From Actinoplanes italicus (GTDB lineage Bacteria > Actinomycetota > Actinomycetes > Mycobacteriales > Micromonosporaceae), in assembly GCF_003001815.1 (NCBI RefSeq), contig NZ_PVMZ01000017.1, forward strand, positions 186,001 to 250,000: 64,000 bases of DNA, given 5' to 3'. Position numbers and translations under genes: made by a program. A model generated the notes under the pieces. That model had not been told where the DNA came from, did no database searches, and was given only the letters and a program-made list of their open reading frames with translations. Shown piece after piece: positions 13,956-22,979 of this stretch (positions are counted from its first letter, which is position 1; every line of letters starts with the position of its first letter).

Positions 13956-15911
13956 TCAGCGGGGAACGGCACGGAACCACTCCTCCCGGTCGGCCGGATC
14001 CGGCCCGCGTCGCGGCAGGACCGGCGCCTCCGGGCCGTTGATCGGCGCGTAGTGGTCGAAGTGGGCGGTCAGCACCGCCTCGCCACCGGTCAGGTCGGGC
14101 AGCGCGGCCACCACCTGTGGCACCCGCGACGACGGCAGCGTGCCGCTCACCTCCAGATAGCCACCGGAGCCGGACGAGTCGTCGATGACCGCCCCGGCCC
14201 GCCCGAGCAGGGCGGTCACCGATTCGGCCACCTCGTGCGGCAGGTTCACGTCGAACCGTTCGACAGGCTGGCACACCCGGGTTCCGGCCCGGCGCAGCGC
14301 CGCCGTCACCACGACCTGGGCCAGGTGGCGGAAGTCCGCGGCCACACTGGAGATCGACTTGTCGAACTTCTGATGTGGCCTGCTCTGCCGCGGGCAGTAC
14401 TGCGAGGACGTCATGCTGACCACGCAGTCGGTCACCGGCCAGCCGTGCCGGCCGTGGCGCAGCGCCGCGCGTACCCCCTCCTCGGTCGCCGCGATGAACG
14501 CCGGTGGCAGGCGGCCCGGTTCGATGCCGGCCCGGAACTCGATGCCGTGCCCGGCCGGGGCGGCGTCGACGCGCAGACCGATCCCGGCCAGGTACGGGTT
14601 GCCGTTCTCCCGGATCCGGTCCTCGGCCGTCCCGCTGCCGGCGACCCGCTCGATGCAGGCGGTGAGCGTGCCGGAGAATCGCACCCGCACCCCGTACCGC
14701 TCCTCGAGCAGTGCCGCGATCACCTCCTTCTGCACCTCGCCGTGCAGCCGGATCACGGCCTCCGCCTGCTGTTCGTCGAGCCGCAGATCGACCAGCGGGT
14801 CCTCGTCGGCGAGTTCGGCCAGGCCGGCGAAGAGCGCGAGCCGCTGTGCCGGGTCGACCGGTTCGACCAGCGCCTGCCGGGTGGGCGGCGGGAAACGGTA
14901 GAGGTGCCGCCGGGGCGGGTCACCGACGTGCTGCCCGATCCGGGCCGGCAGGCCACGCACCGCGGCGATCTGCCCGGCCGTCGCGGCGGAACGCACGACC
15001 ACGCCGGCGGGTTCGCTCACCGCGATCTGGGTCACCGTCCGCGGCCTGGTCCCGCCGAGTTCGATCCGATCCCGTACGCGCAGACGACCCGACCACAACC
15101 GCAGCCAGGCCCGCCGCCCGTGGTCGTCCCGGTCGACGGCGAACACGGTGCCGGCGAGCGGCCCGTCGTCCTCGCGGCACCGCGGCAGCAGATCGGCCAG
15201 CACGTGCCGCAGCTGCGCCACGCCCGCGCCGGTGATCGCCGACCCGTGCACCACGGGTGCCAGGTCACCGCGGCGCACCCCACGCCGGATGGCGCGCCGC
15301 ACGTCCCGGGCCCGCAGCCGAACACCCGTCAGCCAGCGTTCGGCGACCAGGTCGTCGGACTCGGCCACCGCTGCCACGACCTGCTCGGACACGAGGTCGG
15401 CGGCCCGCACCGAGGCGTCACGGCCGCCCTGCCCGGTCACTGTGCTGAGCACGACCGGGAACCGGGTGAGCCGTCGCCGCACCTGGGTGAGCACGCGTTC
15501 CACATCGGCGCCACGGCGGTCCACCTTGTTCAGGAAGAACACCGTGGGCACGCCGATGCGGCGCAGCGCACGCCAGATGGCGACGGTCTGCGGCTGGACG
15601 CCCTCCACGCTGGAGACGACCAGCACGGCGGCGTCGAGGACCGCGAGCGACCGCTCGACCTCCGCGATGAAGTCGGGGTGGCCGGGCGTGTCGAGAAGGT
15701 TGACGGTGAGATCGCCGAGACGGATCGAGGTGACGGCCGCGCGGATGGTGATGCCACGACGGCGTTCCAGGTCCATCGAGTCGGTGCGGGTGGTCCCGGC
15801 GTCGACGCTGCCGGGATTGTCGACCGCACCGGCCTCGAAGAGCAGGCGCTCGGTCAGGCTGGTCTTGCCGGCGTCAACATGGGCGACGATCCCGAGGTTC
15901 AACAATGACAA
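13956..15911 (-). CDS. Tetracycline-type ribosomal protection protein (TetM/OtrA-like GTPase)
   Basis: An EF-G-like translational GTPase of 651 aa from the TTG at 15911. G1 is AHVDAGKTSLTERLL, the G2 region is RGITIR, G3 is DTPGHPDF and G4 is NKVD. The C-terminal EF-G-type domains end DHYAPINGPEAPVLP. Length and order match OtrA/TetM proteins, which eject tetracycline from the ribosomal A site; producers use them for self-resistance. The start is chosen because NLGIVAHVDAGKT must be at the N-terminus and GGAG lies 7 nt before this TTG. TTG 15905 or 15902 are alternatives. A leader ORF overlaps the start. No other antibiotic genes are adjacent. Confidence 0.85.
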   Translation of the reverse strand: MSLLNLGIVAHVDAGKTSLTERLLFEAGAVDNPGSVDAGTTRTDSMDLERRRGITIRAAVTSIRLGDLTVNLLDTPGHPDFIAEVERSLAVLDAAVLVVSSVEGVQPQTVAIWRALRRIGVPTVFFLNKVDRRGADVERVLTQVRRRLTRFPVVLSTVTGQGGRDASVRAADLVSEQVVAAVAESDDLVAERWLTGVRLRARDVRRAIRRGVRRGDLAPVVHGSAITGAGVAQLRHVLADLLPRCREDDGPLAGTVFAVDRDDHGRRAWLRLWSGRLRVRDRIELGGTRPRTVTQIAVSEPAGVVVRSAATAGQIAAVRGLPARIGQHVGDPPRRHLYRFPPPTRQALVEPVDPAQRLALFAGLAELADEDPLVDLRLDEQQAEAVIRLHGEVQKEVIAALLEERYGVRVRFSGTLTACIERVAGSGTAEDRIRENGNPYLAGIGLRVDAAPAGHGIEFRAGIEPGRLPPAFIAATEEGVRAALRHGRHGWPVTDCVVSMTSSQYCPRQSRPHQKFDKSISSVAADFRHLAQVVVTAALRRAGTRVCQPVERFDVNLPHEVAESVTALLGRAGAVIDDSSGSGGYLEVSGTLPSSRVPQVVAALPDLTGGEAVLTAHFDHYAPINGPEAPVLPRRGPDPADREEWFRAVPR

Positions 15912-15966
15912 AGCAGAACTCCACGGTAGGACGGAAAAGGGTCCGGAGCGTGGAAGCTGCTCGCAT
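15874..15966 (-). CDS. Leader ORF overlapping the ribosomal protection gene start
   Basis: A 30-codon frame beginning MRAASTLRTLF with a near-perfect GAGGAG (15973-15978) six nt upstream, a better initiation region than that of the GTPase gene itself. It runs through the GTPase ribosome-binding site and TTG start in another frame and stops 35 nt beyond that start. Translation of such a leader could hide or expose the downstream start according to ribosome speed, as in drug-inducible resistance genes. There is no protein-level evidence that it is made. Confidence 0.45.
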   Translation of the reverse strand: MRAASTLRTLFRPTVEFCFVIVEPRDRRPC

Positions 15967-16062
15967 TGCTGTCTCCTCGTCATCGGGGATATGGCCGTCA
16001 TCAAGCCAAACACGGGTGAGGCGGCGTCGCCACCGATTTACCGGGCGGGTAGGAAGGGCGGT

Positions 16063-17664
16063 GTGACAGAGGGATCTTCGATCAGGCAGGCCGGGCGGAT
16101 GCTGGCCGTCGCCACGCTGGCGTCGCGGGTGGCGGGGTTCGTGCGCATCCTGGTGCTGGCCGCCGCGCTCGGGCTCGGCACGAGGCTGCTGGACACCTAC
16201 AACATCGCCAACACCCTGCCGAACGCCGTGTACGAGCTGGTCGTCGGCGGGACCATGGCCAGCATCGTGATCCCGCTGCTGACCCGGGCCGCGCTCAACG
16301 AATCGGACGGCGGGGTGCTCTACGCCCAGAAGCTGCTGTCGCTGATCGTCTACGTCCTGAGTCTCGTCACGATCGTGGCGATCGTGGCCGCGCCGCTGCT
16401 CATCGACCTGTACGCCCCCGCGTTCACCCCCGAGCAGCGTCACCTGGCCATCGTGTTCAGCCGGTACTTCCTGCCGCAGATCCTGTTCTACGGCGTCGCC
16501 GCCACCGCGTCCGCGATCCTCAACAGCCGCGGCCACTTCGGCGCACAGGCCTGGGCGCCGCTGTGCAACAGCGTCATCGTGATCGCGGTGGGCCTGACGT
16601 ACGCGGCCGTCGGCGGCAGCACCACGACGACCCTCGGAACAGGCCACCTCCTGCTGCTGTCCCTGGGCACCACGGCAGGCGTACTCGCGCAGATGTCTCT
16701 GGTCGTGGTGTCGCTACGCCGTAACGGATTCCCGGTCCGGTTGCGCCTCGACCCCCGTGGCATCGCGATCCGCCGGATCGGCAAGCTCGGCCTGTGGGTG
16801 CTGCTGTCGGTCGTCACCACGCAGATCCTCGTCGCGGCGGCGACCCGCGCGGCGTCGTGGAGCGGGCAGGGCGGCATCACCGCGTTCCAGTACGCGAACG
16901 CCATCTATCACGTGCCGTTCGCGGTGATCGCCATCTCCGTGATGACCGCGATGCTGCCCCGCCTCAGCCAGTACGCGGCCCGCGGCGAACACCAGCGCGT
17001 CGTCACCGGTCTGTCCCGCGCCGTCCGTACCGCCCTGGTCGTGATGGCCCCGATCGCGGCCGCGTTCGTCCTGCTCGGCCCACAGATCGCCACCGTGCTG
17101 TTCAGCCACGGCAACAGCAGCGCCGAGACGGTGCGGGTGCTGGGCCTGGTGCTGGCCGCCTACGGGCTGACTCTGGTCCCGTTCACCAGCTACTCGATCC
17201 TGCAGCGTGGCCTGTACGCCCTGCAGGACACCCGAGCGGCGGCGCTGGTCTCGGCGGCCGTCGCCGGTGTCGGGGTGGCCGGCTGCGCGCTCGCCGGATG
17301 GCTGCTGGCGCCCGGTGACATCGTGATCGGCATCCCGCTGGCCTACGCCGCCGCGTACACCGTCGGGCTGAACCTGACCGTCCTGGTGCTGCGCCGCCGC
17401 CTGCGCTACATCGACGGCAAGAGGCTCGCGCGCACCCACGTGCGGGTCGCCGCCGCCACTCTCACCGCGGCCGTCTTCGCCGGTCTCGCCGTCGGCGGGC
17501 TGGGACCGGCGATGGACACCTCACCGTGGGTGGAGGCCCTGGTCACCGGTGCCGTGGCGGTGCTCGCCGGCGCGGCCGGTTACCTGGTGGCCGGCCGGAT
17601 CCTGCGCCTCGCGGAGCTGCGCCACCTGCTGAACATGGCCCTGCCCCGCGTCCGCACCTGGTGA
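16063..17664 (+). CDS. murJ: MurJ/MviN-family lipid II flippase
   Basis: A 533-aa membrane protein with about 14 hydrophobic segments. It begins IRQAGRMLAVATLASRVAGF, the standard MurJ opening, continues with YNIANTLPNAVYELVVGGTM and SRYFLPQILFYG, and contains the mid-protein ALQDTRAA and SILQRGLYAL motifs. MurJ moves lipid II across the inner membrane for peptidoglycan assembly. The start GTG 16063 has AGGAAGG upstream. Actinobacterial MurJ is often fused to a cytoplasmic pseudokinase, but this copy ends after the membrane domain, so it may be a second, shorter paralogue. Its promoter region overlaps that of the divergent GTPase leader. Confidence 0.88.
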   Translation: MTEGSSIRQAGRMLAVATLASRVAGFVRILVLAAALGLGTRLLDTYNIANTLPNAVYELVVGGTMASIVIPLLTRAALNESDGGVLYAQKLLSLIVYVLSLVTIVAIVAAPLLIDLYAPAFTPEQRHLAIVFSRYFLPQILFYGVAATASAILNSRGHFGAQAWAPLCNSVIVIAVGLTYAAVGGSTTTTLGTGHLLLLSLGTTAGVLAQMSLVVVSLRRNGFPVRLRLDPRGIAIRRIGKLGLWVLLSVVTTQILVAAATRAASWSGQGGITAFQYANAIYHVPFAVIAISVMTAMLPRLSQYAARGEHQRVVTGLSRAVRTALVVMAPIAAAFVLLGPQIATVLFSHGNSSAETVRVLGLVLAAYGLTLVPFTSYSILQRGLYALQDTRAAALVSAAVAGVGVAGCALAGWLLAPGDIVIGIPLAYAAAYTVGLNLTVLVLRRRLRYIDGKRLARTHVRVAAATLTAAVFAGLAVGGLGPAMDTSPWVEALVTGAVAVLAGAAGYLVAGRILRLAELRHLLNMALPRVRTW

Positions 17665-17670
17665 CCGGGC

Positions 17671-17940
17671 TCAGGAGGCGTAACGCTTCTCGGCGCGGGC
17701 CCGGGCCTTGGCGGCCTCCACCTCACGGTCGCGCGGCGGGGCAGTGGTGACCAGGCTCGCGAGCAGCTCGGCGGTGGCGGCCCGCACCGCCTCGACGGCC
17801 TGATCGAAAGCGGCCTGGTTGGCCTGCGACGGCCGGGTCGTCCCGGCGATCTTCCGCACGTACTGCAGGGCGGCCGCGTGGACCTCGTCCGGCGTGGCCG
17901 GCGGCTCGAAGTTGTGCAGCTGGTGGATGCTCCGGCACAC
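17671..17940 (-). CDS. DUF2277 family protein
   Basis: An 89-aa protein starting MCRSIHQLHNFEPPATPDEV, followed by ALQYVRKIAGTTRPSQANQA and AVRAATAELLASL. This is the complete DUF2277 signature (MCRxI...LxNFEPPAT...ALQYVRKxSG). Function is unknown; the members are small, conserved and cytoplasmic. Convergent with murJ, ending 6 bp from it. Confidence 0.9.
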   Translation of the reverse strand: MCRSIHQLHNFEPPATPDEVHAAALQYVRKIAGTTRPSQANQAAFDQAVEAVRAATAELLASLVTTAPPRDREVEAAKARARAEKRYAS

Positions 17941-18047
17941 GGTCGGATCCTCTCGGTGACGGCTGGCGACCTCCCCGAGGGTAGTCCGCCGGCCCCCGGA
18001 CCGCAGACCGCCTCAATCGGCCGAATCCCGGCGCGCGGGATCGTACC

Positions 18048-19514
18048 GTGACACAGGTGGGCATGCGGTTGCGGACGGCCTTGGGGGCGGGCGCCGCCGT
18101 CGCACTGGTGGTGCAGTGCCTCCACTTCCTTCTGCCGCTGTACGCCACCTTCGCCCTCTCCGACGCGGTCGTCGCGGCGGCCAGCGGCTATGCGGCCTTC
18201 TTCTACCGGCGCCGGATGACCGACGGCGGCATCCCGCGGCCGATCCGGGTGGCGCTCGGCTGCGGGGCGCTCGCCTGCGCGATGTGGTCGTTCAGCAACG
18301 TGCTGCTGCTGGCCTCGGTGACCGTGCTGCCGGCGGTCGCCCTGGCGGGCAGCCTCCTGTCGACGGCCGCGGCGGGGTTCGTGCCGGTGGCGCTGATCCT
18401 CGCCTGGCCGCGCCTGCGCGGTATCGCGGCGGCCCGGCGGGCACTCGACGTGGCCGCGGTCTTCGGCGCGGCCTTCGCGCTGGCCTGGACGTTCGTCTTC
18501 GCCGGCAGCAGCAGCCGGGCGGGCGACTGGACCAACAAGCTCGTCCTGGTCGGTCTGCTGATGCTCGCGGCGGCGCTGGCGCTGGTGACCCTGGCCGGCG
18601 CCGAGACCGGGAGCGGCCCCAGCGCCCAGCAGATGCTGGCGGCGGCCACGCTGACGCAGGCGCTGACGCTGCTCGGCGGCCTGCGCAACGAGGTCGACGG
18701 CGTGGTCTGGTACGCCAACGGCGTCGGCGCCGGATTCGTGATGGGCGCCTGGGTGATGGCGATCTCCAGCCGCCTGGCGGCGTCCCGGGGCGGCGACGGC
18801 GGGCTGGAGTCGCTGGTCTTCCGGCCGTGGGCGCTGCTGCCGTACGCGCCCGTGGTCTGCGCGGTCGCGGTCGGTGCCGCACGGCAGGCGCACGCCGGGC
18901 GGCTCGATCCGGTGCTCGTGTGGACGCTGCTGGCCACGTTCTCGCTGGTGTTGTTACGTCAGTTCATGACCCTGCTCACGGTCGGCCGGCTGGCGGCGGT
19001 GCTGCGCGAGCAGCGGGACACGCTCGTGCATCAGGCGCACCACGACGGGCTGACCGGACTGCTCAACCGGGCCGAGTTCGAGGCGCGGGCGGCGCGGGTG
19101 CTGGCCGGCGAGCACGACGAGGTCACCGCGATGATCCTCGACCTGGACGGGTTCAAGCCGGTCAACGACACGTTCGGGCACGCCGCCGGTGACGACGTGC
19201 TGATCGTGGTGGCCCAGCGGATGAACGCCGAGCTGCGCTCCGGCGACCTGGTGAGCCGGATCGGCGGCGACGAGTTCGCGATCCTGCTGACCGGCGCGGG
19301 GGAGAACGCCGAGGAGGTGGCCGCCCGCCTGCTGGAACGGATCGCCGAGCCGATCCGGGTGCAGGGCCACACGGTCACGGTCGGCGGCAGCATCGGCCTG
19401 GCCACCATCCGGACCGGCGACGAACCGCTGGCCACCCTGCTGCGCCGCGCCGACACCGCGATGTACGCGGCCAAGAGCGCCGGCAAGGGCACATTCCTCC
19501 GGCACGCGGCTTAG
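18048..19514 (+). CDS. Membrane-bound GGDEF diguanylate cyclase
   Basis: A 488-aa protein. About eight to ten hydrophobic segments fill residues 1-320 (no known sensor family recognised), followed by a GGDEF domain: HDGLTGLLNRAEFE, DLDGFKPVNDTFGHAAGDDV and the active-site loop RIGGDEFAILL. An inhibitory I-site RSGD sits five residues before GGDEF, so product feedback is likely. It should make cyclic di-GMP in response to a membrane or extracellular cue. There is no EAL domain. GTG 18048, GTG 18057 and ATG 18063 are possible starts. It is convergent with the XRE gene, 8 bp apart. Confidence 0.88.
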   Translation: MTQVGMRLRTALGAGAAVALVVQCLHFLLPLYATFALSDAVVAAASGYAAFFYRRRMTDGGIPRPIRVALGCGALACAMWSFSNVLLLASVTVLPAVALAGSLLSTAAAGFVPVALILAWPRLRGIAAARRALDVAAVFGAAFALAWTFVFAGSSSRAGDWTNKLVLVGLLMLAAALALVTLAGAETGSGPSAQQMLAAATLTQALTLLGGLRNEVDGVVWYANGVGAGFVMGAWVMAISSRLAASRGGDGGLESLVFRPWALLPYAPVVCAVAVGAARQAHAGRLDPVLVWTLLATFSLVLLRQFMTLLTVGRLAAVLREQRDTLVHQAHHDGLTGLLNRAEFEARAARVLAGEHDEVTAMILDLDGFKPVNDTFGHAAGDDVLIVVAQRMNAELRSGDLVSRIGGDEFAILLTGAGENAEEVAARLLERIAEPIRVQGHTVTVGGSIGLATIRTGDEPLATLLRRADTAMYAAKSAGKGTFLRHAA

Positions 19515-19522
19515 CCCAGTGC

Positions 19523-20338
19523 CTAGCCCACCAGGCGCAGGGGCGAGATCCGCCGCAGCGCCTCGGCGGTCGCCTCATCCGCGGGCAGATGGGTCACCAG
19601 CCGCAGACCCTGATCACCGGGCAGGACCATCATCTCGTACGCCATCCGCAGCGCCCCCGCCTCCGGATGCGCCAGCCGCAGCACCCCGTGCGCCCGCGGC
19701 AGCCCCGGCACCCGCTCGGCCCGGCCGGTGAACTCGGCCCCGGCCAGCACGGTCAGCTCGCCCGCGAAGTCGGGCCGTGGCGGCCCGTCCTTCAGCATCG
19801 CCACCTGCTCGTCGGCCACGTGCGCCCAGTCCGGGAGCGCCGTCCGGGCCCGCGCGTCGGTGAACACGTACCGCATCATGTTCGGCGGATCGCCGTCGAG
19901 CAGCCCGATCGGCCCGGCCAGGCGCCGCATGCCGGCCGTGTGCGCGAGCACGTCACCGACCTGGTTGACGAGCATCGCGGCGGCCGGCTCGAGCTGGTCG
20001 AGCACCGCCCGCAGACCGGGCCGTACCGTCCGCTCCGGAGCCTGGACCAGCCCGCCGCAGATCGCGCCGCTCTTGGTCAGCCGGTAGAGATGCGCGCGCT
20101 CGGCGGCGGTCAGCCGCAGCGGCCCGGCCAGGGCGGCCAGGACCTGCGGTGACGGGCGCCGGTCGCGGCCCTGCTCGAGCCGGATGAGGTACTCCACGCT
20201 CACCCCGGCGAGCATCGCCACTTCGGCGCGCCGCAGGCCCGGGGTCCGCCGCCGGGTGCCCGGTGGCAGCCCGACCTCGGCCGGCGTCACCTCGGCCCGC
20301 CGGGCGCGCAGGAAGTTGCCCAGCTCGTTGTCGCTCAC
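19523..20338 (-). CDS. XRE-family regulator with MmyB-like ligand domain
   Basis: A 271-aa protein with an N-terminal helix-turn-helix (LGNFLRARRAEVTPAEVGLP, then LRRAEVAMLAGVSVEYLIRLEQGRDRRPS) and a C-terminal MmyB/MLTR-type ligand-binding domain that starts near ERAHLYRLT. These actinobacterial repressors normally control a neighbouring oxidoreductase. Here a FAD-dependent oxidoreductase is divergent, with 124 bp between the start codons. Confidence 0.88.
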   Translation of the reverse strand: MSDNELGNFLRARRAEVTPAEVGLPPGTRRRTPGLRRAEVAMLAGVSVEYLIRLEQGRDRRPSPQVLAALAGPLRLTAAERAHLYRLTKSGAICGGLVQAPERTVRPGLRAVLDQLEPAAAMLVNQVGDVLAHTAGMRRLAGPIGLLDGDPPNMMRYVFTDARARTALPDWAHVADEQVAMLKDGPPRPDFAGELTVLAGAEFTGRAERVPGLPRAHGVLRLAHPEAGALRMAYEMMVLPGDQGLRLVTHLPADEATAEALRRISPLRLVG

Positions 20339-20462
20339 CGGCCGACTGTAACGCCGCCCGGGTCCGCGAAGGTGACCCCGCGACTACCACTCTGAGCGCG
20401 GTCTCCCTGCCGTCCGCGGACCGCGGAAGTGTCGAGCCGAACCCGACGAGAGGTGATTCGAC

Positions 20463-21554
20463 ATGGCTTCAACGGACATGGCTTCGAAGGTAGTGGTGGT
20501 GGGCGGCGGCTACGGCGGCATCGTGGTGTCCCGGACGCTCGACGACATCGCCGACGTGACGCTGGTGGAACCGCGCGAGACGTTCGTGCATCAGGTGGCC
20601 CAGCTGCGGGCGGCGGCCGACCCGGCCTGGCGGGAGAGGATCTTCATCCCGTACGACGGGCTGCTGTCCCGTGGCCGGCTGGTCCGTGACACCGCCGCCG
20701 AGGTGCGGCCCGGCTCGGTGCGGCTCGCCTCCGGGCAGCGGCTGGACGCCGACTACGTGGTGCTGGCCACCGGCTCGGCCGCCGCGTTCCCGGCCGGGGT
20801 CGAGGGCACCGGGCGGGACGAGGCGCTGCGGCGGCTGAGCGAGAAGCACGCCGCATTGGACCGGGCGTCGGCGGTGCTGCTGCTCGGTGCCGGGCCGACC
20901 GGGCTGGAGTTCGCCGCCGAGATCGCGGCGGCCTGGCCGGGCCGGCCCGTGACCGTCGTCGACCCGGCGCCCGAGCTGCTGAGCGGCCGGTTCACCGGGC
21001 AGCTGCGTGCCGAGGTGGCCCGGCAGCTCGGCGACCTGGGCGTCCGGGTGCTGCTCGGCGCCGGGCTGGACACCCCGCCGGACACCCCGGCCGGTACGGT
21101 CGGCGCGTTCACCGTGGTCACCGCCGACGGCGAGAAGGTCGACGCCGACCTGTGGTTCGCCTGCTACGGCGCCACGGTGCCGGGTGCTCACCTGGGGCCC
21201 GAGCTCGCCGCCGCGCGGACGCCGGCCGGGCGGCTGCCGGTCGACGAGCACCTGCGGGTCCTCGGGCACGAGCGGGTCTTCGCGGTCGGGGACGTGAACG
21301 ACTCGCCCGAGCTGAAGACCGGCCGTGCCGCCGGGCGTCAGGGCGAGGTGGCGGCCGCGAACATCCGTGCCCTGATCGAGGGCGGGCCGCTCACCGCGTA
21401 CGAGCCGTTCCCCGACGCCGTCATCCTCAGTCTCGGCCCGGACGGCGGTGCCGGCTGGGCGCCCGAGTTCGGCTTCCTCGACGCCGCGGCCTCCGTGCAG
21501 TTCAAGGGCACGTTCCGGCTCGGCGACTACCGGGGCCTGCTCGGCGCGGCGTAG
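20463..21554 (+). CDS. FAD-dependent NAD(P)H oxidoreductase (AIF/NDH-2-like)
   Basis: A 363-aa flavoprotein. It has a first dinucleotide-binding motif VVVVGGGYGGIVVSRTL for FAD, ATGSAAAFP, a second Rossmann motif VLLLGAGPTGLEFAAEIA for NAD(P)H, and the C-terminal FAD contact VFAVGDVNDSPELKTG. It resembles AIFM2/type-II NADH dehydrogenase-like quinone reductases. It lacks a membrane anchor. An internal ATG at 20478 (MASKVVVVGG) is an alternative start. Probably controlled by the divergent XRE regulator. Ends 3 bp from the convergent DUF6114 gene. Confidence 0.85.
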   Translation: MASTDMASKVVVVGGGYGGIVVSRTLDDIADVTLVEPRETFVHQVAQLRAAADPAWRERIFIPYDGLLSRGRLVRDTAAEVRPGSVRLASGQRLDADYVVLATGSAAAFPAGVEGTGRDEALRRLSEKHAALDRASAVLLLGAGPTGLEFAAEIAAAWPGRPVTVVDPAPELLSGRFTGQLRAEVARQLGDLGVRVLLGAGLDTPPDTPAGTVGAFTVVTADGEKVDADLWFACYGATVPGAHLGPELAAARTPAGRLPVDEHLRVLGHERVFAVGDVNDSPELKTGRAAGRQGEVAAANIRALIEGGPLTAYEPFPDAVILSLGPDGGAGWAPEFGFLDAAASVQFKGTFRLGDYRGLLGAA

Positions 21555-21557
21555 CGG

Positions 21558-22910
21558 TCAGGCCGTCTCCTCTGCGATGTCGAGGGGCTTGGCGGTCAGC
21601 ACGTCGGAGCGCACGTACGCCAGGTCGAGCGTCACATCGGTGAACCACAGCACCGGCAGGGTCAGCGGCGGCGGCGACTCCGGGGTGAACGTGACCGGGA
21701 TCAGGCCGAACAGCTTGCCCTTGAAGGTGGGGCTGTAGAACTCGACGTTGCCGTCGAGGATCAGCTCGCCGCTCTCGATGACCGTGGTGGCGTCGCCCGG
21801 CTCGTCGATGGTGAGGGTGAACGGCTTGTTCACCACCTTGTCCATGGTGAACTTCAGCGACTTGATCGGGCCGTTGCCGGTCGGCACCTCGGCCACCCCG
21901 TCGTACGACGAGTTGTACATGGTCACCGAGGCGGCCTTGACCACGCCGGGTTTCGCACCGGCACGCGGGATGCCGTCGTCGTCGGCGAGCACGCCCATCT
22001 GCCGGGCGCCCAGGCAGGGGATCTCCTCCGCCTTCGGTGTCCTGGAGGCCGACGCGGACGGCGACGCCGAAGGGCTCGCGCCGGGTTTCGTGGCCGTGGG
22101 CGCCGGGGCAGTGGGGGCAGACGCACTCGGCGCCGGTGATGCGGACTCCTCCTTGCCGCCGCCGGTGAAGAAGTCGCCGACGCCCTCCCAGAAGTCGTTG
22201 ATGCCGTCCAGGATCGGGTTGCCGGTGCCCTCCTCGGTCGGTGCCGGCGACGCCGACGGTGAGGTGCTGGGGGAGGCCGTGCCCGTGGTGGTGGGCGTGG
22301 CCCCGGGCTTGGCCGTGGTCGGCTTCGGCTTCGGCTTGGCCGCGGTCGCGCTCGGGGACGCCTTCCGTGACGGCAGGCCCTCCGGGCACTCCGCCGCCTG
22401 GGCGGGCCGGTTGCCGGCGACCGTCACGGTGGCCGCCAGCAGCAGCGGCGCGATGATCAGCAGCGCCTTGCCGGGGCCCGGCCGACGCCGCGGCCCCGGC
22501 TCGATCTCCTCGGTCGGGCGGTCGCCGGAGGGAGTCGTCTGTGGCGCGTTCGGCGAGGGCGGGCCCCACGCGACGACCAGCGCGCCGCCGACGATCCCGA
22601 GCAGCATGCCGGCGATCCAGCCGCCCAGGTTGAGACCGATGAACGAGTACAGCGCGGTGATGATGCCGATCACGCCGTAGAACAGGCGCTGCGCGGGGGA
22701 GAACCAGGTCAGCGTTCCGGCGGCGATCATCATGACCGGGAGCAGGTACGAGTAGAAGCCCTGCGGCCCGATATGGATCTTGATGTTGTCGAGCTCCATG
22801 TTCGCGCTGGCGAACATCTCCAGCCCCGACAGGATCATGAAGAGCCCGCCCCAGAACGGCCGGCCCCGCCGCCACCGCCGGAACCTGTCCCCGATGTTCT
22901 CCGTCGCCAC
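21558..22910 (-). CDS. DUF6114 membrane protein with secreted C-terminal domain
   Basis: A 450-aa protein from the GTG at 22910 (GGAGG upstream). Four hydrophobic segments (WGGLFMILSGLEMFASANM, YLLPVMMIAAGTLTWF, GVIGIITALYSFIGL, AGMLLGIVGGALVV) form the DUF6114 part. A further export segment (ALLIIAPLLLAATVTVAG) is followed by about 170 residues rich in Pro/Ser/Thr/Ala. A C-terminal globular beta-rich domain (about 310-450) contains VTMYNSSYDGVAEV and ELILDGNVEFYSPTFKG. It follows the DUF6230 gene, as these families usually do in actinobacteria. Function unknown; the topology suggests a cell-surface display protein. Confidence 0.8.
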   Translation of the reverse strand: MATENIGDRFRRWRRGRPFWGGLFMILSGLEMFASANMELDNIKIHIGPQGFYSYLLPVMMIAAGTLTWFSPAQRLFYGVIGIITALYSFIGLNLGGWIAGMLLGIVGGALVVAWGPPSPNAPQTTPSGDRPTEEIEPGPRRRPGPGKALLIIAPLLLAATVTVAGNRPAQAAECPEGLPSRKASPSATAAKPKPKPTTAKPGATPTTTGTASPSTSPSASPAPTEEGTGNPILDGINDFWEGVGDFFTGGGKEESASPAPSASAPTAPAPTATKPGASPSASPSASASRTPKAEEIPCLGARQMGVLADDDGIPRAGAKPGVVKAASVTMYNSSYDGVAEVPTGNGPIKSLKFTMDKVVNKPFTLTIDEPGDATTVIESGELILDGNVEFYSPTFKGKLFGLIPVTFTPESPPPLTLPVLWFTDVTLDLAYVRSDVLTAKPLDIAEETA

Positions 22911-22937
22911 GCCGGCCCTCCACCATGTTGAAAGGAA

Positions 22938-22969
22938 CGGGCCCGCGGAGAGGCTGCTCCGCGAGCCCG
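22938..22969 (-). terminator. Hairpin between the DUF6230 and DUF6114 genes
   Basis: CGGGCCCGCGGAG (22938-22950) pairs with CTCCGCGAGCCCG (22957-22969) at 12 of 13 positions, loop 6 nt. Lying just after the DUF6230 stop on the minus strand, it would cut or stabilise the transcript, giving more of the first protein than the second. Confidence 0.6.
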
Positions 22970-22979
22970 GCAAACGAGG

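Noticed and set aside
13500..15908. An 802-codon plus-strand frame
   Set aside because: It is antisense to the complete TetM/OtrA-like GTPase, whose G-motifs are intact; no recognisable motif on this strand.
13956..15911. Housekeeping elongation factor G
   Set aside because: The length (about 650 aa), the OtrA/TetM-like N-terminus and the C-terminal region fit ribosomal protection proteins better, and the locus lacks the rpsL-rpsG-tuf context.
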